A DNA stretch of 64,000 bases from NCBI GenBank assembly GCA_902786745.1, contig CADADR010000001.1, forward strand, positions 496,001-560,000, in the 5' to 3' direction. Each line of letters opens with the position of its first letter. The first letter of the stretch is position 1. Positions 23,136-32,083 of the stretch are shown one piece after another. Made by a program: the position numbers and the translations under genes. Origin of the DNA: an uncultured Bacteroidia bacterium. Lineage in GTDB: Bacteria; Bacteroidota; Bacteroidia; Bacteroidales; F082. Below the pieces are notes generated by a model. The model saw only the letters and a program-made list of their open reading frames with translations. It did not search any database and had not been told where the DNA came from.

Positions 23136-24923
23136 ATGCGAAAAGTAGTTACAACATCGGATCTCAAGAACGCTTTGGGCTTAAAAGGCTTCTTCGGCAA
23201 TTGTGTCGCAGGCTTGGCCTATGGCTATCTCCGTTTGGGAAAAATCAATCGTTTGTTTGATGGAGCTGCTGATTATCAAGGACCTGCGTTTGCCGACCAC
23301 CTGATCGAGAATATGGGCATTACCATCGACGTCAGTCCAGAACAATTGGAGAACATTCCTAAGGAGGGCGGTTTTGTGGTAGTCAGCAACCATCCCTTTG
23401 GTGCCATCGAAGGCGTGATGCTTTTGAGCGTCATCGCCAAGGTGCGTCCCGATTTCAAGGTGATGGCCAACTTCATCCTCTCACACATCCCCAACCTCAA
23501 GGAATGTTTCTTTGCCGTCAACCCGTTCGAGAAGAATCCCGAATGGAAGAGCAGCGTAGGGGGCATCAAAGGCGCCATAATGCATCTTGAGGCGGGTAAC
23601 GGCTTGGGCGTGTTTCCTGCTGGTGAGGTTTCGCGTTATCATGGCCACGACTATCCTGAGGACCTGCCTTGGAGCACTTCCATCGCCCGTATCATCAAGA
23701 ACGCCAACGTTCCTGTGATTCCCGTATTTTGGGATGGCCGTAACTCAAAGTTGTTTTATGCGGTCGACAAGATCCATCCTATGATGGGCACGGCACGCCT
23801 GACCAAGGAACTGATCAACAAGCACGATACCAATTTCAATTTGCAAATCGGCAAGCCGATTCTGCCTTCCGAAGTGGCCTCATACGAGAAGCCGGCTGAC
23901 TTGGCCGCCTACCTGCGTAGTCGCTCCTATGCCCTCGAAGCCAATATCCCAGGGAAAGTCCTTGAGACGCCATCGGCGAAACAAGCCGAGATTGAAGCTC
24001 CGACGGATTTGTCGGCGATGTTGAAAGAGCTGGAGGCTATCAGAGAGAAGTCTTTCTTGTATTCGGCCTCCGATTACGACTGTTATCTCGCGGATTATGA
24101 AGACATACCGAACTTGATGCACGAGATCGCCCGCCTGCGTGAGGAGACCTTCCGTGCCATCGGTGAGGGTACTGGCAAGAGCCTCGACCAGGATGAGTTT
24201 GACACACATTTCAAGCACCTGATCCTTTGGGACAATGCCAAACAGAAGATAGCAGGTTGCTATCGTTTGGGCATCGGCAGTGATATCATTCCGAGATTTG
24301 GAATCAAAGGATTCTATATCAGCACTTTGTTCAATATCAAAGAGGATTTTTCGGAGAAGTTGTCACATACCATAGAATTGGGCCGTTCCTTTGTGGCCCT
24401 CGACTATCAAAAGGAGGTACTTCCTTTGGTGTTGCTGTTGCGTGGTTTGTCGGATGTGGTGGTTCGCTATCCTGATATTAACCATTTCATTGGCCCGGTG
24501 AGCATCAGTGCATGGTATCCGAAGTTCTATATGAGCATGATCGTGAAGTATGTGTCTGAGAAGCATCCTGTGAGTGAGGATCTGGCCCACATGGTCACGC
24601 CGTTGACGCCTTTCCATTCCGATTTCCTGAAGGCGGATCCCGAGGTGCTGATGAATGGCAATATGGAATCGATCGACAAGTTCGACAAGTTCATGTTCCG
24701 CTTGAGCAACGGCCAGTATCGTCTTCCCACCTTGTTCAAGAAATACCTGAAGCTGAACGCCAAGTTCCTTTGCTTTAATGTCGATCCCGACTTCAACGAC
24801 ACGCTCGACGCCTTGCTTTTCCTCACCTTCACTGATTTCCCCGAAGACGAAGTCATGCCGCTCTTCCGCGACAGCAGCGACGAGGAGAAGGAAATCGTCA
24901 GGAAAAGATTTGGGTATATCTAG
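23136..24923 (+). CDS. Bifunctional aminolipid acyltransferase (OlsF/GlsBA-like fusion)
   Basis: A 595-residue enzyme with two acyltransferase parts. The N-terminal half is PlsC-like: SNHPFGAIEG at 84-93 (H86; glutamate stands where HX4D has aspartate) and FPAGEVSRY near 160. The C-terminal half is the hemolysin-type GNAT fold of OlsB/GlsB: IARLREETFRAIGEG near 330, DQDEFDTHFKHLILWD, then IAGCYRLGIG. Such fusions make N-acyl then O-acyl ornithine or glycine lipids, known in Bacteroidota. The amino-acid substrate cannot be told from sequence. It is single-gene with its own promoter, convergent with rsmD. Confidence 0.83.
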   Translation: MRKVVTTSDLKNALGLKGFFGNCVAGLAYGYLRLGKINRLFDGAADYQGPAFADHLIENMGITIDVSPEQLENIPKEGGFVVVSNHPFGAIEGVMLLSVIAKVRPDFKVMANFILSHIPNLKECFFAVNPFEKNPEWKSSVGGIKGAIMHLEAGNGLGVFPAGEVSRYHGHDYPEDLPWSTSIARIIKNANVPVIPVFWDGRNSKLFYAVDKIHPMMGTARLTKELINKHDTNFNLQIGKPILPSEVASYEKPADLAAYLRSRSYALEANIPGKVLETPSAKQAEIEAPTDLSAMLKELEAIREKSFLYSASDYDCYLADYEDIPNLMHEIARLREETFRAIGEGTGKSLDQDEFDTHFKHLILWDNAKQKIAGCYRLGIGSDIIPRFGIKGFYISTLFNIKEDFSEKLSHTIELGRSFVALDYQKEVLPLVLLLRGLSDVVVRYPDINHFIGPVSISAWYPKFYMSMIVKYVSEKHPVSEDLAHMVTPLTPFHSDFLKADPEVLMNGNMESIDKFDKFMFRLSNGQYRLPTLFKKYLKLNAKFLCFNVDPDFNDTLDALLFLTFTDFPEDEVMPLFRDSSDEEKEIVRKRFGYI

Positions 24924-24928
24924 TTTCT

Positions 24929-25015
24929 CACGCAGAAATCGCTGAATGTGCTGAACCTACCGGACGAAAAGTAGGCGTTGCTTTGCGCTTCATAGACTTC
25001 TGCGGGTTCTGCGTG
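24929..25015. repeat. Inverted repeat CACGCAGAA / TTCTGCGTG between convergent genes
   Basis: CACGCAGAA (24929-24937) and TTCTGCGTG (25007-25015) are exact complements about 70 bases apart, filling the gap between two convergent genes. The ACGCAGA unit resembles dispersed palindromic repeats of Bacteroidota. It may act as a two-way transcription stop. Confidence 0.55.
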
Positions 25016-25025
25016 CAAAAAAATA

Positions 25026-25583
25026 TCATTCCTCAGATTCCTCTTCGATGGTCTGTGCGAAGAAACTGAAATTCACTTTGCCGTAATGCCTTTGTTCCAT
25101 GAAATGGGGATGTTCCTCAAAGCTTTGGTATTTGTCGTGCTCCAGCACAAACATCCCGTTTTCCTTCAGTAAGTTGTTGTCAAAAACAAGTTGTACCAAC
25201 TCGTTGTAATGCTCACAGTCGTAAGGCGGGTCGGCAAAGATGAGGTCATATTGCATCTTGTGGGTGCCGAGGAAGCGAAACACATCGGAACGAACGACAA
25301 GCAACTCTTTCATGGAGAGTTTGTTGGCGGTCTCACGGATGAACTTCACACAGCCGAAGTCCTGATCGACAGCCACCACCTTGGGACAACCTCTTGAGAC
25401 GAGTTCGTACGAGATGTTGCCCGTGCCGGCAAAGAGATCCATGGCCTCGGTCTCTTCAAAGTCATAGTAGTTCTCCAAGATGTTGAACAGGCTTTCCTTG
25501 GCCATGTCGGTGGTGGGCCGCACTGGCAGGTTGTTGGGCGCCACAATTTGTCGCCGTTGGTATCTTCCTCTGATGATTCTCAT
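25026..25583 (-). CDS. rsmD: 16S rRNA (guanine(966)-N2)-methyltransferase RsmD
   Basis: A 185-residue methyltransferase that modifies G966 of 16S rRNA. The opening MRIIRGRYQRRQI, RPTTDMAKESLFNIL near 27-41, the SAM-binding DLFAGTGNIS near 49-58 and the catalytic FADPPYD near 115-121 are all diagnostic. It overlaps the end of the DUF3822 gene by 4 bases, a translationally coupled pair, and is third in a minus-strand operon. Confidence 0.95.
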   Translation of the reverse strand: MRIIRGRYQRRQIVAPNNLPVRPTTDMAKESLFNILENYYDFEETEAMDLFAGTGNISYELVSRGCPKVVAVDQDFGCVKFIRETANKLSMKELLVVRSDVFRFLGTHKMQYDLIFADPPYDCEHYNELVQLVFDNNLLKENGMFVLEHDKYQSFEEHPHFMEQRHYGKVNFSFFAQTIEEESEE

Positions 25584-26431
25584 CTCAATGCTTGGTAATG
25601 AAGGTAATAATACTGATAAGGCACGTCCTCCAAGGCTTTGCTGACTTTGAGCTCATGACGGTCCTCCACAAAACAGAGGTCCCTCACGTAACGGCCGCAT
25701 AGGTCAACGATCTCGGAGTCGGGCAGGATGAGTCCAGTGAAACACACAGGTGTATCCATGCCTGAAAGGCCATTCTGCTCCATGGCAAAGACCAAGAAGT
25801 AGGCAAAATCGTCTTTGGTGTTGAACCTAAAGTTGTTGAAGAAAGAGAGCTTCCCTTCCCTCTGGATGAGCATGTCGAAATCGCGGTTTCTGACGTTGAC
25901 GAACACACAATGGTCTTCGGGCTTTTGCATCACACTGTTAATGAACACGCTACTTGAATGGGTGACTTGGGCGTGTTTCCATTTGGCCATGATCTTGTCT
26001 TTCAGATCCTTCGACCAGGCGAAGACATTGTAGCATTCCACGCCTTCCAATAGCTCGGCCTGCAACGTGTAACGGTTGGGCACCTGGAAAGCGAAGTCAA
26101 GGTACTGGCTTTGGTCGGCTTCGTTGTAAAGTGCTTGGGGGACGAGGACGTTATATCGCTCGTCGATAATGCAAGTCACCGATTTGAACTCCTTGTGGTT
26201 CAGATCTTTGGATTCCAGCGCCCGCTCAAGGGCATGGAAGAGGTCGTCGCTGTTGTTCAGCAGTTCTGACTGGTAGTATTCCAAGCCCAAGAGGGTCTTG
26301 CTTGCGTCATCGAGAAGGGCAAAAGAAAAACCACCCAACGCACATTGGATGGTCATTCTGTATTGGGATGACTTCTCGACATCAAGTTCCTCGTCAAACT
26401 TGGAGATATAAGGATTCAATGATGCCGTCAT
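25580..26431 (-). CDS. DUF3822 family protein
   Basis: A 283-residue cytosolic protein of the Bacteroidota-specific DUF3822 family, which typically lies beside rsmD. FSFALLDDASKTLLGLEYYQ near 31-50 and the late FTGLILPDSEIVDLCGRYV fit, and the fold is probably of the ASKHA type. Function unknown. It overlaps rsmD by 4 bases and lies 13 bases downstream of the membrane-anchored protein. Confidence 0.85.
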   Translation of the reverse strand: MTASLNPYISKFDEELDVEKSSQYRMTIQCALGGFSFALLDDASKTLLGLEYYQSELLNNSDDLFHALERALESKDLNHKEFKSVTCIIDERYNVLVPQALYNEADQSQYLDFAFQVPNRYTLQAELLEGVECYNVFAWSKDLKDKIMAKWKHAQVTHSSSVFINSVMQKPEDHCVFVNVRNRDFDMLIQREGKLSFFNNFRFNTKDDFAYFLVFAMEQNGLSGMDTPVCFTGLILPDSEIVDLCGRYVRDLCFVEDRHELKVSKALEDVPYQYYYLHYQALR

Positions 26432-26444
26432 TCATCAGGCTGGT

Positions 26445-27086
26445 TTAGAGTTTCTCCCAGTTGCCGTCGGTGGTGGCTTCTTCCATGGAGCCCACTCTCA
26501 GACCGGCATAACGGTTGATGCTTTCCTTCTCGGCCTTGACGTTGTCGCGGCGTTGGTTCCATTCCTTCTCATTGAAGTTGGCGCCAGGAGTGGCCAGGTA
26601 GACTTCATAAGGCGTACGGGCTTCGAACACTGGGATGTCGATACCGTTACGCTTAATCATGCCGGCTTCCAGTTCAAACTGTTGCTGGTTCTCTGCAAAA
26701 GGCACATACTTCAGATCGTTGATGTTGAAGTTCTCTCTGGTCGACTTGATGGAGTCCATCACCTTAACGAAGCCCAAAGTGTCGTTGATGGTGCGGGTGA
26801 AGGTGGTGTCGGTCGGGTCGGGAACGATCTTCACGATCGGGATCTCGGCGGTCTGGCAGAATTGGATCAATGAGTCGAAATCGGCCGTGTACTTGTTGTT
26901 GGCGTTTTTGTAAAGCACCTCGGCGTTACGGATGTCGATAAGACGTTCGACGACCTTGGTCTCGCGGGCTTTCTGTTCGTTGTTGAACTTAATGGGAGCC
27001 TGAATGCTCTTGACCACTTGCCAAGCTAAGAACACGATAACTGCAAACAGCAGGATGTTGATGAGAATTGATAATCCTTTTTTCAT
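26445..27086 (-). CDS. Membrane-anchored protein of unknown function
   Basis: A 213-residue protein with one N-terminal membrane helix (about 5-27, LSILINILLFAVIVFLAWQVV), then a periplasmic part. RDIRNAE-like text (RLIDIRNAEVLYKNANNKYTADFDSLIQF) resembles the pseudopilin-like start of small Bacteroidota proteins. No known domain or enzyme motif was recognised. First gene of the minus-strand group with DUF3822 and rsmD. Confidence 0.72.
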   Translation of the reverse strand: MKKGLSILINILLFAVIVFLAWQVVKSIQAPIKFNNEQKARETKVVERLIDIRNAEVLYKNANNKYTADFDSLIQFCQTAEIPIVKIVPDPTDTTFTRTINDTLGFVKVMDSIKSTRENFNINDLKYVPFAENQQQFELEAGMIKRNGIDIPVFEARTPYEVYLATPGANFNEKEWNQRRDNVKAEKESINRYAGLRVGSMEEATTDGNWEKL

Positions 27087-27131
27087 TTTTGTATGAGTTT
27101 TCTAATTATTATTTCAACGTCTGATTGGCGG

Positions 27132-27139
27132 CAAAGTTA
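27132..27139 (-). promoter_or_regulatory. TAACTTTG promoter of the rsmD operon
   Basis: On the minus strand TAACTTTG is followed by C, 45 bases before the ATG at 27086. Confidence 0.6.
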
Positions 27140-27180
27140 GGATTTTTTCCTTTACAAAGCGCAACTTTTTTTCAGTCATT

Positions 27181-27582
27181 TTAAAAATGGATTTTGTGAT
27201 AATCTAAATATTTGTCATCCAGATATTTACGAATCTTACTGGCGAGAATGAGAAAAACCTGCAATTCGTTTTTCTCCAGCCAATTCAACGCATCGTCGTC
27301 ACGATTAATGGCTTTTGCAAAGGCGAGGTCGACTTCAAAATGGTTTTTCAAAAGCCATTCGGCGGCTTTTTCTTCCTTGTCGATGACGCTGTCGATGGCG
27401 GCCAGTTGGGGGAAGCCGTGATTCATCAGCCAGTCCTTGGCCTCAGTGTCGCCTTGGATAGTCCGGCTCAAGGCGCCGAGTTCGGGATAGCCGTTGCGCA
27501 TCAGCCAGTCGAAGAACTCGTCGCTCTCGGGGTCGAAAGTGCAGCCGAAGGCCATGAGTATTTTTATGGGGTAGTGTGTCAT
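27181..27582 (-). CDS. Small protein with four ~25-residue WL-repeats
   Basis: A 133-residue protein made of four imperfect repeats starting at about residues 23, 49, 74 and 99: FFDWLMRNGYPELGAL, KDWLMNHGFPQLAAI, AEWLLKNHFEVDLAF, LNWLEKNELQVFLIL. Each ends with an I-x-x-D/E-x-x-A segment, giving a two-helix repeat. It probably forms a small helical solenoid. Family not recognised. It is divergent from amn with a symmetric promoter pair. Confidence 0.7.
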   Translation of the reverse strand: MTHYPIKILMAFGCTFDPESDEFFDWLMRNGYPELGALSRTIQGDTEAKDWLMNHGFPQLAAIDSVIDKEEKAAEWLLKNHFEVDLAFAKAINRDDDALNWLEKNELQVFLILASKIRKYLDDKYLDYHKIHF

Positions 27583-27590
27583 TTACCTTG

Positions 27591-27598
27591 CAAAGATA
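27591..27598 (-). promoter_or_regulatory. TATCTTTG promoter (minus strand) of the WL-repeat gene
   Basis: A perfect -7 box on the minus strand, only 8 bases before the ATG at 27582, mirror-image to the amn box at 27621-27628. Confidence 0.6.
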
Positions 27599-27620
27599 CA
27601 CACAATTCAAATAGAATTCT

Positions 27621-27628
27621 TATCTTTG
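27621..27628 (+). promoter_or_regulatory. TATCTTTG promoter of the amn-holA-dtd run
   Basis: A perfect -7 box followed by C, 19 bases before the ATG of amn. The divergent box on the other strand lies 22 bases away. Confidence 0.65.
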
Positions 27629-27647
27629 CGCAAATATTTGAAAGTAA

Positions 27648-28418
27648 ATGAAGACCAAGCAAGAAATAGTTGAAAACTGGCTGCCTCGCTATACAGGTCT
27701 GCCCCTGGATCAGTTTGGTAAATATATTTTGCTGACCAACTTCCAAAATTATGTGGACCGCTTTGCCGAATGGCAGGGTGTTGAAGTCGTTGGGCGTGAC
27801 CGCTCCATGCCTTGCGCCACCGACGGCGAAATCACCATCATCAACTTCAGCATGGGCAGTGCCAATGCCGCTACCATCATGGACCTGCTGAGTGCCATCC
27901 AGCCTAAGGCTGTGTTGTTTCTCGGCAAATGCGGCGGCATCAAGAAAATCAACAAGGTCGGCGACTTGATCCTTCCTATCGCAGCCATCCGTGGCGAAGG
28001 TACCTCAAACGACTATTTCCCGCCCGAAGTGCCTGCGCTTCCGGCATTCAGCCTTGAAAAAGCCATATCTACCACCATCCGTGACTACGGTCGCGACTAT
28101 TGGACAGGAACGGTTTACACCACCAACCGCCGCGTGTGGGAACACGATGATGAGTTTAAGGACTACCTTCGTAGGATCCGTTGTATGGCGGTCGACATGG
28201 AGACGGCCACTATTTTCACGGTCGGTTTCCATAACGAAATCCCTACAGGTGCCCTGCTACTGGTGTCCGACAACCCCATGGTGCCCGAAGGCGTGAAGAC
28301 TGAGGAGAGCGACAAAAAGGTAAGCAAGAACTTTGTCGGCGAGCACCTGCGCATCGGCATTGACTCGTTGCGACAACTCATCAATAATGGCATGACCGTC
28401 AAGCACTTGAAGTTCTGA
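27648..28418 (+). CDS. amn: AMP nucleosidase
   Basis: A 256-residue enzyme of the nucleoside phosphorylase fold that cleaves AMP to adenine and ribose 5-phosphate. INFSMGSANAATIMDLL near 65-81, FLGKCGGIKK near 90-99, GEGTSNDYFP near 115 and CMAVDMETATIF near 180 are characteristic. The short length is the usual Bacteroidota form, without the extra N-terminal domain of E. coli Amn. The stop overlaps the holA start by one base (TGATG). Confidence 0.9.
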   Translation: MKTKQEIVENWLPRYTGLPLDQFGKYILLTNFQNYVDRFAEWQGVEVVGRDRSMPCATDGEITIINFSMGSANAATIMDLLSAIQPKAVLFLGKCGGIKKINKVGDLILPIAAIRGEGTSNDYFPPEVPALPAFSLEKAISTTIRDYGRDYWTGTVYTTNRRVWEHDDEFKDYLRRIRCMAVDMETATIFTVGFHNEIPTGALLLVSDNPMVPEGVKTEESDKKVSKNFVGEHLRIGIDSLRQLINNGMTVKHLKF

Positions 28419-29419
28419 TGACCTACGAGCAGATTCTTACTGAGATCCACAAGAAAAACTTCGCTCCCGTCTATTTCCTGACGGGTGAAGAACCCTATTT
28501 CATTGACATAATTTCGGACACCATCGAGAACGAGGCCTTGGATGAGGCCGACCGCGCCTTCAACCAAATCGTGCTCTATGGTCGTGACGTGGATGTGGAA
28601 ACCATAGCCAACCACGCCCGTAGTTTCCCGATGATGGGCGAGCGCATGGTGGTCATCGTCAAGGAAGCACAGGATGTGAAAAACTTGGAAGAGTTTGAGA
28701 AGTATCTTGACACGATCCCGGAAACCACCCTTCTCGTCTTTGCCTATAAATACAAGAAGTTCGACAAGCGCAAGACCTTGGCCAAGAAGATTGACAAGAA
28801 AGGCGTTTGGTTTGAGTCGAAGAAACTTTACGACAGCAATATTCCTGGTTGGATTCAGAATTACCTGAAAGGTGAAGGCTATTCCATCACGCCAAAAGCC
28901 ACGCAAATGCTTGCCGATTATCTTGGAACCGACCTGCATAAAGTCGCCAACGAGTTGAAGAAACTCACCATCGCCTTGCCCAAAAACAAGAGCATCGACG
29001 ACGCGGATGTGGAGCGTAATATCGGCATCTCTAAGGACTATAACATGTTCGAATTGCAAAATGCTATCGGTAGCCGCGATGTACTGAAAGCCAACCGGAT
29101 CGTGAACTATTTTGGCGACAATACCAAAGAGAACCCCTTGTTGGTCGCCGCCATTTCGCTATATGGCTTCTTCGCCAAACTGATCAAGCTGCACTGCACG
29201 CAGGATAAGTCGCAAGGCAATCTGGCGAGCGTGTTGGGCGTGATTCCTTATTTTGTCAAAGACTACTTGGTGGCAGCGCGCAACTATCCCCCTGCGACCT
29301 GCATCCGCTGTGTCTCCATCCTTCGCGAGTTCGACTTGAAGTCGAAAGGTTATGAAAGCGGCGAGGTAAGCGAGAAGGATCTCTACCGCGAAATGATATT
29401 CAAACTAATGCATTGTTAA
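28418..29419 (+). CDS. holA: DNA polymerase III subunit delta
   Basis: A 333-residue clamp-loader subunit. The N-terminal PVYFLTGEEPYFIDIISD near 17-34 is the degenerate AAA+ start. LLVFAYKYKKFDKRKTLAKKI near 105-125 and FELQNAIGSRD near 210-220 are typical delta motifs, and the C-terminal helical collar region has the expected length. It overlaps amn by 1 base and is followed 1 base later by dtd, suggesting co-translation. Confidence 0.92.
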   Translation: MTYEQILTEIHKKNFAPVYFLTGEEPYFIDIISDTIENEALDEADRAFNQIVLYGRDVDVETIANHARSFPMMGERMVVIVKEAQDVKNLEEFEKYLDTIPETTLLVFAYKYKKFDKRKTLAKKIDKKGVWFESKKLYDSNIPGWIQNYLKGEGYSITPKATQMLADYLGTDLHKVANELKKLTIALPKNKSIDDADVERNIGISKDYNMFELQNAIGSRDVLKANRIVNYFGDNTKENPLLVAAISLYGFFAKLIKLHCTQDKSQGNLASVLGVIPYFVKDYLVAARNYPPATCIRCVSILREFDLKSKGYESGEVSEKDLYREMIFKLMHC

Positions 29420-29420
29420 G

Positions 29421-29873
29421 ATGAGGATAGTAGCACAACGGGTTACGCACGCTTCCGTCACCATTGACGGAAAGGTGAAATCGGAAATCGGTTTGGGAAT
29501 GTTGATTTTACTCGGTATTGAAGAGGCCGACAATGAGGAGGACATTGAGTGGCTTTGTACCAAGTTGACGAAACTCCGTATCTTTGGAGATGACAATGAC
29601 TCCATGAACCTTGATATAAATCAGGTTGGAGGTTCTTTCCTCGTGGTGAGCCAGTTCACTCTCCACGCCCTGACCAAGAAAGGCAATCGCCCGAGTTTCA
29701 TCCGTGCTGCCCGCCCCGAGCAGGCCATCCCGCTTTATGAACTGTTTTTGAAGCGCTTGGCTGAAATCTCTGGCCGCGAAGTGCAAAGCGGTGAATTTGG
29801 TGCTATGATGGCAGTGGAGTTGCTCAATGACGGACCGGTGACGATAATAATGGACTCGAAAAGACGGGAATAA
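29421..29873 (+). CDS. dtd: D-aminoacyl-tRNA deacylase
   Basis: A 150-residue enzyme that removes D-amino acids from mischarged tRNA. MRIVAQRVTHASVTIDG opens it, the conserved SQFTLHA motif is near 77-83, and the Gly-Pro motif NDGPVT lies near 136-141. NRPSFIRAARPEQA and EFGAMMAVEL also fit. Last gene of the amn-holA-dtd group; it ends 3 bases before the convergent subtilase gene. Confidence 0.95.
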   Translation: MRIVAQRVTHASVTIDGKVKSEIGLGMLILLGIEEADNEEDIEWLCTKLTKLRIFGDDNDSMNLDINQVGGSFLVVSQFTLHALTKKGNRPSFIRAARPEQAIPLYELFLKRLAEISGREVQSGEFGAMMAVELLNDGPVTIIMDSKRRE

Positions 29874-29876
29874 CCA

Positions 29877-31964
29877 TTATTCCACCACGATTTTTTGGGT
29901 TTTGTCACCCATTTTCACGAAATACATACCTTGGGGCAGTTCCATCTTAGCCTTTCCATTGATTTCCTTGGTCATAATGGTATGGCCAAGGGCATTCGTG
30001 AGGGTCACGACGCCAGTGCCTTCAACAATGATATAGCCATTGGCGGGGTTGGGGTAAACCTTGAAGGCATTCCTTTGGATTTCTTCAAGTTGGTCGGGTC
30101 TTGTGCCAAACATGGCTGCGGGGCTGGCTGGGGAAGCATAATGCGACCGTGTTTCCCTCTTGCGTTGAGTGAAGGTGTATATAGTTTCTGGCTCCAAACC
30201 TTCAAAAACAGGAGAGGGCTGCCACTCGCCACCATCCATATTGTATTCGCCGTCTTCCAGGGTGACCAATGTGATACTTGAGTCCGTGTTGCTCTCCATT
30301 TGTGGAGCTTCGGGCATGGGCTGTTCCGCTTTTTTGATAGGGCCAAAAAGAGGTGAAGTTATCGCTCCTGTGCAGTTTTCGGCCGTGACTTGCACACAGA
30401 CTTTCTCGAAAATGTCATCTTCGGTCAAAGTGTAGGTTGAATAGACAGCTCCTTCGATAGCTGTTGTGTCTCTTCGCCATTGGTAATGCAACTCTCCTAA
30501 ATCAGGAATGGATGGCGTAGAACCCAAATTTGTTTCGGCGGTCAATGTTTCTCCGAAGAAAGGTTCTCCAGAAATATTGACTTCGCCTGTTAAAGTGGGT
30601 ATAATGCTGTCATATAAAACACTTTCGATTGCACCGTAGGCATTCAATCGCCTTCCTGCGGCAACCAAACCATCGAGCGAAGGCAAGTGGTCGGCACCGT
30701 TAAGAAGGTGATGCCTCACTGAAAGACAGAAATTTGCTGGGTCGTTTTTGCATGCTATCATCATCTCCTCGGGCAGGGCAGCATACATCAGCGCAATGGT
30801 TCCAGAAACTTGTGGAGTGGCCATTGAGGTTCCAGTCATATTGCTGTAATTGTTGTTAGGAAGTGTAGAATAGATAGATGTGCCGGGTGCACCAATGTCA
30901 ATGTTGTTGATGCCATAACCCGCGCCGGTGTACTTCACGTCGTCGGAGGTGGTGTTGGTGATGCCGATGAGGTAGTCACCGGGACAGGTGGACGGAACGT
31001 CGCCTACCATATCGACATTCACGTTCAAATTGGGGCCAGCACCGCAACTCAAAATGCCGACAGCTCCCATCTCGTCGTACATCGAACACCAGATAGGATA
31101 ATCGTCGGGATCGCCGTAATCGACGCCGAAGGAGGAATTGGTGGCCACAATGAAGGCGCCTTCCTCACCGTCGGTCTCATTGTATCTTGCCCGCATTTCC
31201 AAAACGTAAGCATAGGCTTCCACGACAATAGACTCTTCGCCTGAACTACCACAGATGGGCATGATTTTTACATTCCAATTCACGCCGCAAACGCCTTTTC
31301 CATTGTTTCCGACAGCACCGATGATGCCCGAAACATGAGTGCCATGGTTGTTGCTGCCGACGTATCCGTTATGGTTGTATGCGTTCCAACCGTGATAGTC
31401 GTCGATATAACCGTTGCCATCGTCATCGATGTAATTGTTGGGAATCTCATGGGTGTTTACCCAACAATTCAGGTCTTCGTGGGTCCAATCGGCGCCGCCA
31501 TCGATGACGGCTACCACGATGGTGTCGCCCGTTGACGTGACGCCACCCGTGGTGAATTCCTCCCAGGCTTGCGGCAGGCTCATAATGGCAGGAGCCCATT
31601 GTTGGCCAAAGAAAGGATCGTCTGGAATCGATTCGCGTAATGTGATGTTGGTATGGTTGTTTTGGATGACACGCACATCAGCATTGGCGTTTAAGCGGCG
31701 CATTTTGTCTTCTCTAAGCTCTTTGTTGTCGTTGATTTCGAAAAGCCAGATATTCAGCCTTTTGGACAGTTGTCTTTTCGGCATGATTCCAGTATTGGAC
31801 TTGGCGGCAAAGTCTGCGGCATCCACATCTTGCTCTAGCCAGATGATGAATTCGTTTTCCACATATGTGGTTGATTCTTGGCTTTGCTGTGGTTCCTGCG
31901 CGTATGAAAACACGGACAAAGCCATTATGGCCAAGATGAATAGTGGTTTAATGATTGATTTCAT
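29877..31964 (-). CDS. T9SS-secreted subtilisin-family (S8) serine peptidase
   Basis: A 695-residue secreted protease. A signal peptide ends near residue 23 (SVFSYAQ). An N-terminal propeptide-like region runs to about 115. The catalytic triad is D155 in AVIDGGADW, H207 in NNHGTHVSG and S381 in TGTSMATP, with the oxyanion asparagine in ATNSSF near 277. After the catalytic domain comes an Ig-like region (about 460-560), and the last ~75 residues (VYPNPANGYIIVEG ... QGMYFVKMGDKTQKIVVE) form a T9SS sorting domain. It probably works at the cell surface on peptides or host proteins. Own promoter, divergent from rbfA. Confidence 0.93.
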   Translation of the reverse strand: MKSIIKPLFILAIMALSVFSYAQEPQQSQESTTYVENEFIIWLEQDVDAADFAAKSNTGIMPKRQLSKRLNIWLFEINDNKELREDKMRRLNANADVRVIQNNHTNITLRESIPDDPFFGQQWAPAIMSLPQAWEEFTTGGVTSTGDTIVVAVIDGGADWTHEDLNCWVNTHEIPNNYIDDDGNGYIDDYHGWNAYNHNGYVGSNNHGTHVSGIIGAVGNNGKGVCGVNWNVKIMPICGSSGEESIVVEAYAYVLEMRARYNETDGEEGAFIVATNSSFGVDYGDPDDYPIWCSMYDEMGAVGILSCGAGPNLNVNVDMVGDVPSTCPGDYLIGITNTTSDDVKYTGAGYGINNIDIGAPGTSIYSTLPNNNYSNMTGTSMATPQVSGTIALMYAALPEEMMIACKNDPANFCLSVRHHLLNGADHLPSLDGLVAAGRRLNAYGAIESVLYDSIIPTLTGEVNISGEPFFGETLTAETNLGSTPSIPDLGELHYQWRRDTTAIEGAVYSTYTLTEDDIFEKVCVQVTAENCTGAITSPLFGPIKKAEQPMPEAPQMESNTDSSITLVTLEDGEYNMDGGEWQPSPVFEGLEPETIYTFTQRKRETRSHYASPASPAAMFGTRPDQLEEIQRNAFKVYPNPANGYIIVEGTGVVTLTNALGHTIMTKEINGKAKMELPQGMYFVKMGDKTQKIVVE

Positions 31965-31993
31965 GGGAATGTAATTATTTATGTTTCAGTTCG

Positions 31994-32001
31994 CAAAAAT
32001 A
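31994..32001 (-). promoter_or_regulatory. TATTTTTG promoter of the subtilase gene
   Basis: Minus-strand -7 box followed by C, 29 bases before the ATG at 31964. Confidence 0.6.
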
Positions 32002-32052
32002 AACATTTTCAGTTTACTGAATGCTATTCCGAAAGATTTCAAAAGAAATGCC

Positions 32053-32060
32053 TATTTTTG
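32053..32060 (+). promoter_or_regulatory. TATTTTTG promoter of rbfA
   Basis: A -7 box followed by C, 23 bases before the ATG at 32084. Confidence 0.6.
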
Positions 32061-32083
32061 CAAACAAAAAAGAAAACTGAATT

